Assembly: GCA_017743475.1 (NCBI GenBank)
Contig: JAGHYV010000003.1
Coordinates: 26,704-90,703, forward strand
Origin: Roseiflexus sp.
GTDB lineage: Bacteria > Chloroflexota > Chloroflexia > Chloroflexales > Roseiflexaceae
Direction: 5' to 3'
Length of the DNA stretch: 64,000 nucleotides
The notes under the pieces were generated by a model. It did no database searches, was not told where the DNA came from, and saw only the letters and a program-made list of their open reading frames with translations. Shown here piece by piece: positions 54,492 through 63,769 of this stretch. How positions within the stretch are numbered: position 1 is the first letter of the stretch; every line of letters begins with the position of its first letter. The position numbers and the translations under genes were made by a program.

Positions 54492-54566
54492 GGGCTGGTA
54501 GCTCAGTGGTAGAGCAGCGGTCTTTTAAACCGACGGTCGTGGGTTCGATCCCCACCCGGCCCACCA
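54492..54566 (+). tRNA. tRNA-Lys (anticodon TTT)
   Basis: 75 nt including encoded CCA. Acceptor stem GGGCTGG/CCGGCCC with one G-U pair, D-arm GCTC...GAGC, anticodon loop CTTTTAA (anticodon TTT), T-arm GTGGG-TTCGATC-CCCAC, discriminator A then CCA. The outermost anticodon-stem pair is a G-A mismatch. Confidence 0.96.
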
Positions 54567-54599
54567 TCTTTCAGCTCGTTGTCGAAGTGACTTTCCGGC

Positions 54600-55010
54600 G
54601 ATCCCTCTCGAACCTTCTGCCTACTTGGGCTATTGTGCCGTCAGGGTGACGGAGATTGGAGTCTCAATCCGCTCTATCGCACGAGCCGTCAAGATAAATC
54701 CCTCGGCTAGACGAGGCGAAGCCTGCCTGTTCGGGCTACTGTGTCGTCGAGGTGAACCCCCCATGGCTATGTGCGGCAAAGCCCGCCTGCGCGGGCTGAG
54801 GTGGATTATTTCTTCAAAGATCATCAGGGCGACGGCTACTTCCGTGCAGACTGGATTGACATGCCGCGTCAGCAGCCTTTGCCCTGTTAGCCGAGCCCTT
54901 CAGGGCGACGGCGTGCCGTCGAGGTGAACCCCTCGGCTAAGCGAGGCGAAGCCCGCCTGCGCGGGCTGGCATGCGCCGTCAGGATAAACCTCTCGACGAT
55001 ACGCCGCAGG
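54600..55010 (+). repeat. cluster of REP-like double-hairpin repeats
   Basis: At least four copies of the element seen at 18503: 54685-54737, 54743-54824 (with tail GTGGATTATTTCTTCAAAGA), 54915-54967 (perfect AGCCCGC-CTGC-GCGGGCT palindrome) and a truncated one from 54975. Degenerate pieces precede them from about 54600. All in the same orientation. Confidence 0.8.
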
Positions 55011-55305
55011 CGATACCTTACAGTGAGGTAGGTGTTTTGGGAAGCCTCTGCGTGCCATCTCCCGTTTTAGCCATCAGGGCACCCAAACGTCCCCTTCTTC
55101 CACAAGGGGAGAACGGGGTTGGGAGAATGAGGAGCAAAATCGCAAGGGAATGCGGAAAACTGCTCATCCTGCGCAGCCTATGGTTGTCTCGATTGCATGA
55201 GATAGAACAGAGAGAGGCATGGCATACCATGCCCCTCACCTGTTCGACGAAGCGTCGAGCAACCCTGCCTTTCGCGGTTTATCTATCGTACGGATACATC
55301 CCGGC
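55011..55305. other. intergenic region downstream of groEL
   Basis: No gene seen. Contains TCCCCTTCTTCC..AAGGGGAGAA-type imperfect palindromic sequence near 55095-55130 and the hairpin at 55212-55237. Confidence 0.45.
55212..55237 (-). terminator. possible groEL terminator hairpin
   Basis: Minus strand GAGGGGCATGG-TATG-CCATGCCTCTC: an 11-pair stem with one G-U, followed by a pyrimidine-rich stretch, about 70 bp past the groEL stop. Confidence 0.45.
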
Positions 55306-56946
55306 TTAGAACTCCTCCTCTGGCATCGATGGCGTGCGTGCACCGTTCTTCTTCGGCTCCGGCGCGTCGGTGATCAGCGCGTCGGTGGTCAGGACGATGC
55401 CCGCAACGCTGACCGCATTCTCCAGGGCGCTGCGCACCACCTTTGCCGGGTCGATAATGCCAGCCTGCATGAGATCGACGAATGTACCGGTCATCACATC
55501 GAACCCATAGTTCGGATTGTTGTGTTCACGCTGGTGCGTGCGCACCTGATTCACCACCACGGAGCCGTCCTCACCGGCGTTGATCGCCAGCTGGCGCAGC
55601 GGCTCTTCCAGCGCGCGGCGCAGAATGTTCAGCGCCATGCGCTCTTCCTCGAATTGCGTCTGCACATTATCGAGCGCCGGGATGGCATTCAACAGCGCGA
55701 TGCCGCCGCCGGGCACAATGCCTTCCTCGACTGCTGCGCGAGTCGCGTTCAGCGCATCCTCAACGCGCGCCTTGCGCTCCTTGAGCGCCGGTTCGGTCGG
55801 AGCGCCGACCTTGATCACTGCCACACCGCCCGACAGCTTAGCGACGCGTTCCTGCAATTTTTCACGGTCGTAGTCCGATGTCGTGGTTTCGATCTGCTGC
55901 TTCAGCTGCCGGATGCGTCCCTGGATCGCCTGTTTGTCGCCAAACCCTTCGACAATCACAGTGTTGTCTTTGTCCGACTTCACCCGGCGAGCACGACCGA
56001 GGTCCTGCACTTTGGCGCTGTCGAGTTTGCGACCGACCTCCTCGCTGATAACCGTGCCACCAGTGAGAATGGCGATGTCCTGGAGCATTGCTTTACGGCG
56101 GTCGCCAAAACCAGGCGCCTTCACTGCCAGTGCGTTGAGTGTACCGCGCATCTTGTTGACCACCAGGGTCGCCAGCGCTTCGCCATCGACATCTTCAGCA
56201 ATGATCACCAGGTCCTTCTTGCCAGTCGCCAGGACAGCCTCCAGAATCGGGAGCAGATCATTAACGGCACTGATCTTCTTGTCGGTGATCAGGATGTACG
56301 GCTCGTCGATGACTGCCTCCATGCGGCTCGAGTCGGTCACGAAGTAGGGCGAAATGTACCCACGGTCGAACTGCATACCCTCAACCAGTTCGTACTCCAG
56401 GGTTGTGCCTTTGCCCTCTTCGATAGTGACGACCCCGTCATGCCCGATCTTGTCCATGATGGTCGCCAGCAACTCACCGATCTCTGTGTCTTGTGCAGAG
56501 ATTGTCGCTACCTGGCGAATCTCGTCACGGCTCTTGAGGGTGATCGATTGCTCTTTGATACGTGCAACCAGCGCTTCACGCCCCTTATCCAGACCACGTT
56601 TGAGGATCATGGGGTTGGCGCCTGCTGCGACCAGTTTCAGTCCTTCATCGATCATTGCCTGCGCCAGGACGGTTGCGGTTGTTGTACCGTCACCGGCAAC
56701 ATCGTTCGTTTTGCTGGCTGCTTCTTTGAGGAGTTGGGCGCCCATGTTTTGGAAGGGGTCCTTCAATTCGACCTCCTTCGCTACAGTAACACCGTCGTGG
56801 GTAACAGAGGGTGCGCCCCATTTCTTGCCCATTGCAACATTGCGCCCGCGCGGACCAAGCGTCGTCTTAACAGCGAGCGCCAGAGTATCAACACCGTGCT
56901 TGAGTGCTGCACGCGCTTGCTCGTTGAAGATGATCTGTTTTGCCAT
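55306..56946 (-). CDS. groL: chaperonin GroEL (60 kDa)
   Basis: 546-residue chaperonin subunit; forms the double-ring folding machine with GroES in the cytoplasm. Recognisable: [51 protein letters not shown] (ATP site with Asp), [39 protein letters not shown], and [16 protein letters not shown]. The C-terminus ends MPEEEF and lacks the GGM-repeat tail seen in many GroELs. Lies 3 bp downstream of groES on the minus strand. Confidence 0.98.
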   Translation of the reverse strand: MAKQIIFNEQARAALKHGVDTLALAVKTTLGPRGRNVAMGKKWGAPSVTHDGVTVAKEVELKDPFQNMGAQLLKEAASKTNDVAGDGTTTATVLAQAMIDEGLKLVAAGANPMILKRGLDKGREALVARIKEQSITLKSRDEIRQVATISAQDTEIGELLATIMDKIGHDGVVTIEEGKGTTLEYELVEGMQFDRGYISPYFVTDSSRMEAVIDEPYILITDKKISAVNDLLPILEAVLATGKKDLVIIAEDVDGEALATLVVNKMRGTLNALAVKAPGFGDRRKAMLQDIAILTGGTVISEEVGRKLDSAKVQDLGRARRVKSDKDNTVIVEGFGDKQAIQGRIRQLKQQIETTTSDYDREKLQERVAKLSGGVAVIKVGAPTEPALKERKARVEDALNATRAAVEEGIVPGGGIALLNAIPALDNVQTQFEEERMALNILRRALEEPLRQLAINAGEDGSVVVNQVRTHQREHNNPNYGFDVMTGTFVDLMQAGIIDPAKVVRSALENAVSVAGIVLTTDALITDAPEPKKNGARTPSMPEEEF

Positions 56947-56949
56947 AAA

Positions 56950-57246
56950 CTACTCCTCCTGGATAATGCCAAGAAGATCGCGTTCCTGCAGAATCAGATA
57001 CTCTTCATCGTCGATTTTGAACTCAGTGCCGGAGTATTTGGCAAACAAGACCTGCTGCCCTACTTCGACACTGATGGGGATGAGTTTGCCGTCGTCAGTG
57101 CGCCGTCCGGGTCCGACAGCGATGACTTCACCCTGCATGGGCCGCTCTTTCGATGCGGTATCAGGCAGGATGACACCACCCTTTGTCTTTTCTTCTTTGG
57201 GTTTGGGTTTTACAACAACCCGATCGCCTAGTGGCTGGACATGCAT
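56950..57246 (-). CDS. groS: co-chaperonin GroES
   Basis: 98-residue co-chaperonin. MHVQPLGDRVVVKPKPKEEKTKGGVILPDTA (with mobile loop), GEVIAVGPGRRTDDGKLIPISVEVGQQVLFAKYSGTEFKIDDEEYLILQERDLLGII. Start ATG 57244-57246 with AGGGAGG upstream. First gene of the groESL operon. The upstream 100 bp is AT-rich but shows no CIRCE operator (TTAGCACTC-N9-GAGTGCTAA), so HrcA control is not indicated. Confidence 0.97.
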   Translation of the reverse strand: MHVQPLGDRVVVKPKPKEEKTKGGVILPDTASKERPMQGEVIAVGPGRRTDDGKLIPISVEVGQQVLFAKYSGTEFKIDDEEYLILQERDLLGIIQEE

Positions 57247-57906
57247 AGGCTTGCCTCCCTGTCGGATTGCGTACCAGTGTGTATATATCTATCGGGAAAT
57301 TGACACTATATTCTATAGCGCTGCTGTGTTAGAAGAGCATAAGCGGCATGTTGGTGATGCATTAATTTTGACCGAACTTTCACCGAAATGCTGGTCTACG
57401 CGCAGGAGCTGTGTGTCTGCCTATCAACTGTCACCCTGCTACCCGGTATTACTCCCAGAATCGTTGGCGCCTGCGATGATCGCTGAGTCGTTGCATCGCG
57501 GGTAAAAATTAATAGCAGGCTAAGGACAGGTGCTGTTGCAGTAATGCAGGGTTTCTCAGTTCTTTCACTTATGTCGTCATACCTCGCGGACTAATGTGCA
57601 TGGCAAAGCCTCGCGTAGCATCAAACGCGATGGATTGTCGGCTCTATAAGAGGTAGGCCTTATCACTCACGAGACCGCTGGTGTTTTAGTCTGACACCAA
57701 TCTCCCAAAATGGCAATGCAGTTGCTGCCCGGCTATCACGCTTGCGTAAGACGCCACCAGCGGGAGAAAACCGTCAGTATGGATGCGGTTTGCCACCGTT
57801 ACCAGGATAGGTCTCGACACGACGTCGCGTAACCCCAGCGTCGTCGAAGATGATAATTCTGCGAGACTGGTAGTGCTGGACGAATGGTTTACAGATTTGG
57901 GTGGCT
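57247..57906. other. 660-bp intergenic region
   Basis: Between groES (5' end) and tyrS (3' end). Must contain the groESL promoter; AT-rich stretch at 57280-57320 is the likely place, but no clear -35/-10 pair stands out. A short minus-strand frame at about 57780-57900 reads like a gene fragment (SRRIIIFDDAGVTRRRVETY) but I cannot assign it. No intact gene seen. Confidence 0.5.
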
Positions 57907-59181
57907 CTACCCGACCTTCACTAGATGGTACTGTTTGCGCCCTTTGCGCAGCACAATGAACTGACCATCGATGCTGTCGTTTAACGTCAGGCGCCGACTA
58001 ACATCAGGGCACTGGATGTTGTTGACATAAATGCCGCCCCCCTCAATCGTGCGACGTGCATCGCTCTTCGACGTGGCAATACCGCAGCGCAGCAACGCAT
58101 CAATCAAGGGTAAGCCATCACCCTCGAAGTCGTGGCGCGGGATTGTGGTTGATGGCACGTCCTCGAATATGTCGATCACATCACCGGCGCTAAGGCGCGC
58201 CAGTGACCCGCCGAACAGCGCCTGCGACGCTTCTTCGGCGCGCGCCAGCGCCGTTTCTCCGTGCACCATGCGCGTCACTTCGCGTGCTAGGCGCTGTTGC
58301 GCCGCGCGTTGTTCCGGATGTTGCGCAGTCATGTGTTCGAGCTCTTCGATGTCGGTTGCGCTCAACCAGGTGAAATACCGCAGGTACCGCCCCACATCAG
58401 CATCATCGACGTTGTACCAGAACTGGTAGAAACGATAGGGCGATGTACGCTTCGGATTGAGCCAGATCGTGCCAGATTCGGTTTTGCCAAATTTGGTGCC
58501 GTCTGCTTTTGTCACCAGCGGGTACACCAGACCATACGCCTTCTGACCGAGGGTACGGCGTATCAGTTCAATGCCAGCAGTGATATTTCCCCACTGATCA
58601 CTGCCGCCTGCCTGGAGTTTGCAGCCGTAGCGCTCGAAGAGATAGGCGAAATCATACGCCTGGAGCAGCATATAACTGAACTCAGTAAACGAAATGCCAG
58701 TTTCGCTCATCATTCGCGAGCGCACCGAGTCCTTCGCCAGCATGTAGTTGACCGTCAGGTGCTTGCCGACGTCGCGCAAAAAATCCATCAACGACAGGCG
58801 CTTCAACCAGTCGGCATTATTGAGAAGTAGAGCAGAATGATCGCCAGCGTTGAAATCGAGAAACTGCGCGAGTTGACCTTTGATGGCTTCGACATTCGCA
58901 GCAACCTGTTCTTTGCTGAGGAGGGGGCGTTCCTGCGTTTTGCCGCTCGGATCGCCGATCAGCCCAGTGCCGCCGCCGACCAGCGCAATGGGCGTGTGTC
59001 CCCAACGCTGGAAGCGCGCCAGTGTCAGCAGCGGCAGCAGATGCCCAATGTGCAGGCTATCGGCGCTAGGATCGAAACCGATATAGAGCGTGACGCGCTC
59101 CCGTGTTAGCAGTTCGTCAAGACCATCACTACTTTCGTACAGCAACCCGCGCCAGCGTAGATCGTCAAGGATTGTAGTCAT
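57907..59181 (-). CDS. tyrS: tyrosyl-tRNA synthetase
   Basis: 424 aa, class I synthetase charging tRNA-Tyr. HIGH motif as [10 protein letters not shown] (residues 42-51), [57 protein letters not shown] (tyrosine pocket), KMSKS-type loop as [11 protein letters not shown] (the short KFGKS/T class), and a C-terminal S4 RNA-binding domain (about 355-424). Start ATG 59179-59181 is abutted by a heptamer repeat array, and no Shine-Dalgarno sequence is visible. Confidence 0.97.
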   Translation of the reverse strand: MTTILDDLRWRGLLYESSDGLDELLTRERVTLYIGFDPSADSLHIGHLLPLLTLARFQRWGHTPIALVGGGTGLIGDPSGKTQERPLLSKEQVAANVEAIKGQLAQFLDFNAGDHSALLLNNADWLKRLSLMDFLRDVGKHLTVNYMLAKDSVRSRMMSETGISFTEFSYMLLQAYDFAYLFERYGCKLQAGGSDQWGNITAGIELIRRTLGQKAYGLVYPLVTKADGTKFGKTESGTIWLNPKRTSPYRFYQFWYNVDDADVGRYLRYFTWLSATDIEELEHMTAQHPEQRAAQQRLAREVTRMVHGETALARAEEASQALFGGSLARLSAGDVIDIFEDVPSTTIPRHDFEGDGLPLIDALLRCGIATSKSDARRTIEGGGIYVNNIQCPDVSRRLTLNDSIDGQFIVLRKGRKQYHLVKVG

Positions 59182-59183
59182 AA

Positions 59184-59256
59184 GAACTGAGAACTAGGAA
59201 CTAAGAACTGAGAACGAGAGCTGAGAACTGAGAACCGAGAACCAGGAACCAGGAAA
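59184..59256 (-). repeat. heptanucleotide repeat array before tyrS
   Basis: About ten 7-bp units (plus strand GAACTGA, GAACCGA, GAACTAG, GAACCAG) running to 2 bp from the tyrS start codon. Read along tyrS it is GGTTCTC/AGTTCTT, the same unit and orientation as the array before the methyltransferase at 41460. Confidence 0.9.
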
Positions 59257-59385
59257 CTCTATCCGATAAGCATACCAGCAATGCTGCTGATCGTCAAAAG
59301 AGAATGAATATTCTCCTGATTTTGACTGGATCAGCGACGAAATATGCAGTATACTTGGAGGTTAGCAGCACAAGGAGGTGCTTCA

Positions 59386-59877
59386 ATGATGTGTCTCGAA
59401 CGCTTGAGCGCGTATCTGCGCGAGAATTGCGTTCCGTACACGATCCACCATCATCCCGCCGCATGTACTGCTCTCGCCATCGTAGCCAGTGAACACATTC
59501 TACCGCATACCTTCGCTAAAGTCGTCATGGTCTTCATTGACGGGCGAATGGCAATGCTTGCCGTGCCTGCCGATACTCGCGCTGATCTAGCACGTCTTGC
59601 CAACGTGATCGGCGCGCATGAGATTTGTCTGGCGGATGAACACGAATTTGCGTTGCTCTTTCCCGGTTGCAAACCCAGCACAATGCTGCCGTTCGGCAAC
59701 CTGTATGGTCTGCCAGTGTATCTTGATCGCGACCTTGCTGAGTGTGAAACGATCATGTTCCAGGCTGGCACACACCAGGATGCGATCAGTATGTTGAGCA
59801 AGGACTTCATTCGGCTCACGCGTCCGTTTATCGCATCGTTCAAGCGCGATACACATATGCTGGCGGGTCATTTCTGA
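59386..59877 (+). CDS. YbaK/ProX-type aminoacyl-tRNA deacylase
   Basis: 163 aa, YbaK/EbsC fold; these enzymes hydrolyse misacylated tRNAs (Cys-tRNA-Pro, Ala-tRNA-Pro) in the cytoplasm. The N-terminal strand-helix LSAYLRENCVPYTIHHHPAACTALAIVASEHILPHTFAKVVMVFIDGRMAMLAVPADTRADLARL and Gly-rich SPAGCKPSTMLPFGNLYGLPVYLD-like segment (FPGCKPSTMLPFGNLYGLPVYLD) fit the family. The catalytic Lys is the one in FAKVV. Start ATG 59386 with AAGGAGGTG 5 bp upstream; ATG 59389 is equally possible. Confidence 0.87.
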   Translation: MMCLERLSAYLRENCVPYTIHHHPAACTALAIVASEHILPHTFAKVVMVFIDGRMAMLAVPADTRADLARLANVIGAHEICLADEHEFALLFPGCKPSTMLPFGNLYGLPVYLDRDLAECETIMFQAGTHQDAISMLSKDFIRLTRPFIASFKRDTHMLAGHF

Positions 59878-59906
59878 TCGGGATTTAGTTAGTAAGGAGG
59901 AAAGCC

Positions 59907-60128
59907 ATGTCTGAGAGTGTGTACAAGATCATCGAAATCGTCGGCACAAGCCCTGAGTCGTGGGAGAAAGCGGCAGCGAATGCTATCGAGACTGCTTCGC
60001 GCCATCTGCGTGATTTGCGGGTGGGTGAGGTAGTTCAGATGGACATTCATCTAGAGGATGGTAAGAATCTCGTCTATCGCACCAAACTGAGATTGTCGTT
60101 CAAGTACCACGAGGATCTAAGAGATTGA
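59907..60128 (+). CDS. dodecin
   Basis: 73-residue dodecin, a dodecameric flavin-storage/buffering protein. Family phrases: MSESVYKIIEIVGTSPESWEKAAANAIETASRHLRDLRVGEVVQMDIHLEDGKNLVYRTKLRLSFKY; the flavin-stacking Trp is in ESWEKAA and the Gln in VVQMDIH. Ribosome-binding site AGGAGG 7-8 bp before ATG 59907. Single gene ending in a strong hairpin at 60183-60231. Confidence 0.93.
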   Translation: MSESVYKIIEIVGTSPESWEKAAANAIETASRHLRDLRVGEVVQMDIHLEDGKNLVYRTKLRLSFKYHEDLRD

Positions 60129-60182
60129 AATTTCCTGTCTTGAGCATGGCGCTCGCATTGGGATATGGGATATGTGATGCTG

Positions 60183-60231
60183 TTCTCCCTCTGCATTGCC
60201 TTCCCGCTCAGTATGTCGTGCAGAGGGAGAA
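60183..60231. terminator. strong hairpin downstream of dodecin
   Basis: TTCTCCCTCTGCA and TGCAGAGGGAGAA form a perfect 13-bp stem with a 23-nt loop, 55 bp after the dodecin stop. No U-run; could protect or terminate the message or be a small regulatory RNA element. Confidence 0.45.
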
Positions 60232-60445
60232 GTTTATCACCGTGATTTTCGGAGCGAGACAGGTTTATCGTGCAACTGCTTCGATATGCGTTGTTGCTGC
60301 CATATCGGGCACGGTGACCCTCCTGCCGTGTTGCCAGCTGGAATCTTCGTGGTTTTGTGTTACAATATGTCAGCGTTCTGACAGGCATCTGATAAAGCAT
60401 TGACATGTACTCTATCGACAAGCCGCTCATCCAGGGAGGGCGTGG
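60232..60445. other. intergenic region after dodecin
   Basis: Short hydrophobic frames cross this stretch but none has a convincing start or family. No -35/-10 pair seen for the following gene except TGTTACAAT near 60358-60366 (a weak extended -10). Confidence 0.4.
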
Positions 60446-60691
60446 ATGTCTACTGTTGAACTGGATGCCCTTATTGATCGTTTACTGCCGCGTGTTCTTG
60501 CTGATCGCGACCTTGGTGATGGTCGTGTCTTCACTCGCCTGCATCTTCAACATCTCTGGGCGCTGAGCTGTCTCTATGCAGGGCAGTGCTACGATGAATC
60601 CCTTCTTATCAGTCGTCTTACCGGGCGCCTGCCGCGGCACGTTGCTCTGAGCCACGATCTGAGCGCTGCGATGGTTGCTGCACAACGCTGA
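60446..60691 (+). CDS. small hypothetical protein
   Basis: 81 aa, helical, charged N-terminal half (MSTVELDALIDRLLPRVLADRDLGDGRVFTRLHLQHLWALSCLYAGQCYDESLLISRLTGRLPRHVALSHDLSAAMVAAQR). No family recognised. Start ATG 60446 has GGGAGG 7 bp upstream. The cation transporter begins 1 bp after the stop, so the pair is co-transcribed; it may be an accessory or regulatory subunit, but this is guesswork. Confidence 0.6.
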   Translation: MSTVELDALIDRLLPRVLADRDLGDGRVFTRLHLQHLWALSCLYAGQCYDESLLISRLTGRLPRHVALSHDLSAAMVAAQR

Positions 60692-60692
60692 T

Positions 60693-61316
60693 ATGACTGT
60701 TGACGAAACTGCTCCGTTTCCATCGAGCGATGAGGCGTTGCGTAGCGCTGTGCGCTTTGTTGCCCTGGCGAACCTGGTGTATTTTGGCGTGGAGTTTGCT
60801 ATTGCCCTTGCAATCGGCTCGGTTGCGCTCTTTGCCGATAGCATCGATTTCCTCGAAGATACAGCGCTCAATCTGCTCATCCTCATCGGTCTGGGTTGGT
60901 CGGCTGTCTGGCGTGGGCGCCTGGGCATGATCCTGGCAGGCATTCTTTTGATCCCCAGCCTGGCAACGGTCTGGAAGGCGTGGGAGAAATTTCTCCGTCC
61001 TGTGCCACCTGATCCTGTGTGGCTTGCGGTGGCAGGTGTGGGTGCGCTGGCAGTCAACCTCACCTGCGCCCTCGTGCTTGCGCGTCATCGACAGCATCAG
61101 GGGAGTCTAATTAAGGCGGCTTTCTTCTCTGCGCGCAATGATGCGCTGGCGAATGTTGCTATCGTTGTGGCGGGGATTGCAACAACGCTGGTTCTTTCCG
61201 GTTGGCCCGATCTGATCGTGGGGCTGGGGATATTGGTGATTAATGCCGATGCTGCCCGTAAGGTCTGGATTGCTGCGCGATGTGAAGTGCGTTTGGCAGA
61301 AGAGACTGGAAACTGA
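60693..61316 (+). CDS. cation diffusion facilitator-like transporter
   Basis: 207 aa with six hydrophobic helices. CDF-type signatures SVALFADSIDFLEDTALNLLILIGL (helix 2, metal-site Asp) and SARNDALANVAIVVAGIATTL (helix 5, metal-site Asn/Asp). The cytoplasmic C-terminal metal-sensing domain of most CDF proteins is absent, so the protein is short. Exports Zn2+, Fe2+, Cd2+ or similar by proton antiport in the family. Start ATG 60693; an earlier TTG at 60675 would overlap the small protein. Confidence 0.85.
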   Translation: MTVDETAPFPSSDEALRSAVRFVALANLVYFGVEFAIALAIGSVALFADSIDFLEDTALNLLILIGLGWSAVWRGRLGMILAGILLIPSLATVWKAWEKFLRPVPPDPVWLAVAGVGALAVNLTCALVLARHRQHQGSLIKAAFFSARNDALANVAIVVAGIATTLVLSGWPDLIVGLGILVINADAARKVWIAARCEVRLAEETGN

Positions 61317-61338
61317 GGATGGAACACTGCGGAACGCT

Positions 61339-62808
61339 CTATGACGATGAACCTCTGTCCACTGCTTCATGCGAGAGTTCCACTGCCGGTACTGCGATGC
61401 ACATAACCGATCCGTCACTGCCAGTGCGTTCCAGCCAGATCTGCCCGCCGAGAGCCTCGACGTCACGACGCGCCAGGCTCAGTCCGAGCCCTGCGCCGGG
61501 TTGATCTGCCAGCGCACGGGTGCGGCGCCCGCGATAAAACGCATTGAACAGCAAGTCCTGCTCTTCGGGTGGAATGCCTGGACCCTGATCTTCGATAGTG
61601 ATAACGGCAAGACCATCACGCAGGGATGCCGTGATCGTCACCGTTCCAGCGTCACTGTATCGGATGGCGTTATCGACGACTTCGTGCAGTGCATGACGAA
61701 GCGTGGTGACGTCACCCCATACTGCAAGTCCTTCAGGCGCCTGGACGTGCAGGTGAAGCCCTTTTGCGCGCACTGCTGGCATGAATGTTTCGGCAATTTC
61801 TTCGAGCAAAGGAAGGAGTTCGATCGATGACGAGGCGCGATGCAGGCGCTCTTCTGTTTCTTCGAGCGCGTGATCCATCAGCAGCACCCGGTCGACCAGC
61901 GTCTCGAGTTGCAGGATGCTGTTGCGGACAACGTGGATGAGTTCGCGCATCAGTTCCGGCTGGCGAGTGAGCAGTTGCAGCGCCAGAGACAGGCTCGTGA
62001 CCGGCGTGCGCAATTCGTGACCGACGTGCTCAATGAATTCGTCCTTCAGTTTATCGAGTCGACGCAGTTGATTGTTCAGGCGCGCAATTTCGGTGTATGC
62101 ACGAGTATTTTCGAGTGCGCTGGCGACCGCTGGCGCCAGCGTCACGAGCAGGCTGATAGTCTGGGGTGAGTATCCGCGTCGGCTCATCGACCAGCCGCAT
62201 CCGTAGATCCCCACCAGGCGACTGCCGATGCGAAGCGGAAATGCAAGCCCTACACCCTGCGCTACAAAGGGTTTGACCCATTCATCGTCTGAGTATGCCG
62301 GAATGCGCACATACTCACCGCAGCGCCGCAATTTGTTCACACTTGCTCCCTGTGCTAGCAGGGTTGCACCAGGAAAATGTTTCTCCTGACCAAGCGCAAC
62401 AAACACATGGTCATCCGGCGGTTCGAGCATCCAGAGCGTTGCGCTATACAATCGCAATCGACCTGGCAGATCATCAATGAGGAGTGCGCGCAATGCGTCC
62501 GGTTCGATAGTGCGGCTGAGCGCAGCGCTGAACTCACGCAGGATTTCTTCGCTATCCTGCCAGCGCAGGCGCAGGAGATGGTTGCTGATTATCACCAACC
62601 GTCGTCGCAACGGAACGACGGCGACTGCCAGCCCGACTGACGCTAGCATATGCAGGGTTGCGTGATCCCGGATGCCGAACTGCGATAACAGGATAAGCAG
62701 TCCAAGGTACAGAAAGACCAGCAAGAGCGCCAGGCTCACGTTCACCAGCACCATGCCAAGCAATCGCGCCCGTAGATAAGTGTCCACCAATGTGGATTTT
62801 TGTCCCAT
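61339..62808 (-). CDS. sensor histidine kinase with GAF domain
   Basis: 489 aa. Two N-terminal membrane helices (about 20-42 and 50-70), a GAF domain (about 90-230: LLIDDLPGRLRLYSATLWMLEPPDDHVFVALG, GLAFPLRIGSRLVGIYGCG), HisKA with His264 in FIEHVGHELRTPVTSLSLALQLL, and HATPase_c (VDNAIRYSDAGTVTITASLRDG, IEDQGPGIPPEEQDLLFNAFYRGRR, GAGLGLSLARRDVEALGG). Phosphorylates an unknown response regulator; none is adjacent. Convergent with the cation transporter, 22 bp between stops. Confidence 0.92.
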   Translation of the reverse strand: MGQKSTLVDTYLRARLLGMVLVNVSLALLLVFLYLGLLILLSQFGIRDHATLHMLASVGLAVAVVPLRRRLVIISNHLLRLRWQDSEEILREFSAALSRTIEPDALRALLIDDLPGRLRLYSATLWMLEPPDDHVFVALGQEKHFPGATLLAQGASVNKLRRCGEYVRIPAYSDDEWVKPFVAQGVGLAFPLRIGSRLVGIYGCGWSMSRRGYSPQTISLLVTLAPAVASALENTRAYTEIARLNNQLRRLDKLKDEFIEHVGHELRTPVTSLSLALQLLTRQPELMRELIHVVRNSILQLETLVDRVLLMDHALEETEERLHRASSSIELLPLLEEIAETFMPAVRAKGLHLHVQAPEGLAVWGDVTTLRHALHEVVDNAIRYSDAGTVTITASLRDGLAVITIEDQGPGIPPEEQDLLFNAFYRGRRTRALADQPGAGLGLSLARRDVEALGGQIWLERTGSDGSVMCIAVPAVELSHEAVDRGSSS

Positions 62809-62977
62809 GGTGATCTCCTACTGCGCAGTTGTCCGCATGAAGAGAACGTTACTACAGGGTATCGGGGGTACGCGCAGGGGGGAAGAAAGATCAATCCGTC
62901 GCTGTGGTGAGCGACATCGGGAGGTGCAGTGCGTCGTTCACAAAATACCTTATGAAGATTGGGAATGACAGCATTTC
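62809..62977. other. gap upstream of GAF histidine kinase
   Basis: Should contain the kinase promoter. No gene seen. Confidence 0.4.
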
Positions 62978-63535
62978 TCAGATATGTTGACCATCGTTCG
63001 TGTCTGCCGTGTCGCGGGAGGCGCCCGCTTCTGGCAGAGTGTAGACCAACGGACAGAGTAACGTTGGTGGTGCAAGACTTTTTGGCCAGGGTTCCGGGAT
63101 GAGCGCCATTAGCGGCAAGGCGTGGCCACAGGCAAAGGCTGCCAGCGCCAGTAACTGTCCGCGATGAAAACACCTGATCTGGCGGCGCGGGGGTTGGGCG
63201 CCTTTCCGCCAACGAGCGATATGCGTGAGGGGCAGGTGCTCCAACACGGGCTGGGGTGTGGTTGCTTCAGCGGAGACGCCAACGCTTACGACCAATATTG
63301 TGGCCAGCGCCAGCACCAACCACAGCCGTTTGGCGCGCGCCGGGTCGGTCATCTTGGTCTACTCCCCATGCCAAGTCGCACTTTATGGCTTTGGAGCCAC
63401 ACGCGATCCAGGACCGCATGCCATACCAGATCACTATCGGGTGGCTGATCGGTCGGCACTAACCATGGGTCAGGGTAGTCTGGTTCCCGGCGAGCCAGCA
63501 AGGTGCACGTCACGTGGCGCTCGGGGGTCGCACAA
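62978..63535 (-). pseudogene. IS4-type transposase remnant
   Basis: C-terminal part of a DDE transposase broken by frameshifts. Frame one: HVTCTLLARREPDYPDPWLV, then PTDQPPDSD. Frame two: WYGMRSWIACGSKAIK, which is the IS4 Y-R-E-K motif (Tyr-2-Arg-3-Glu-6-Lys) with the catalytic Glu replaced by Ala. Frame three: MTDPARAKRLWLVLALATI followed by TTPQPVLEHLPLTHIARWRK, then HRGQLLALAAFACGHALPLM. No terminal inverted repeats found. Non-functional. Confidence 0.8.
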
Positions 63536-63769
63536 CCAGACCACCAGGCCTTTCTAGCCGGGACCGCCCTTGACCACTTCCGCAACCAGCTGGCGCATGC
63601 GGGCATAGTCGTCTTCACCCACATAGAGACGTGTCGTGACTGCCCTCGCATCTGCGAATGTTTACAGCTTCGTTACAGACTGCATCTTCCATCGTGCTGC
63701 GTCTTTTGGTATTGCACCAGCGTGGCGCAGCGAGGGAGCGCCCGGTATGTCCGGCGCGGGGCGGAACGG

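Noticed and set aside
55219..57231. 670-aa plus-strand frame opposite groEL
   Set aside because: Antisense shadow of groEL/groES, a known effect in GC-rich genomes.
57780..57900. Possible gene fragment on the minus strand (SRRIIIFDDAGVTRRRVETY)
   Set aside because: Reads like protein but is under 45 codons, has no start, and I could not tie it to a family.
60125..60403. 92-aa plus-strand frame after dodecin
   Set aside because: Starts with TTG overlapping the dodecin stop, crosses the 13-bp hairpin and shows no family resemblance.
63557..63661. 35-codon minus-strand fragment (TTRLYVGEDDYARMRQLVAE)
   Set aside because: Resembles the N-terminus of a GNAT acetyltransferase but has no start codon and ends in TAG; too short to call.
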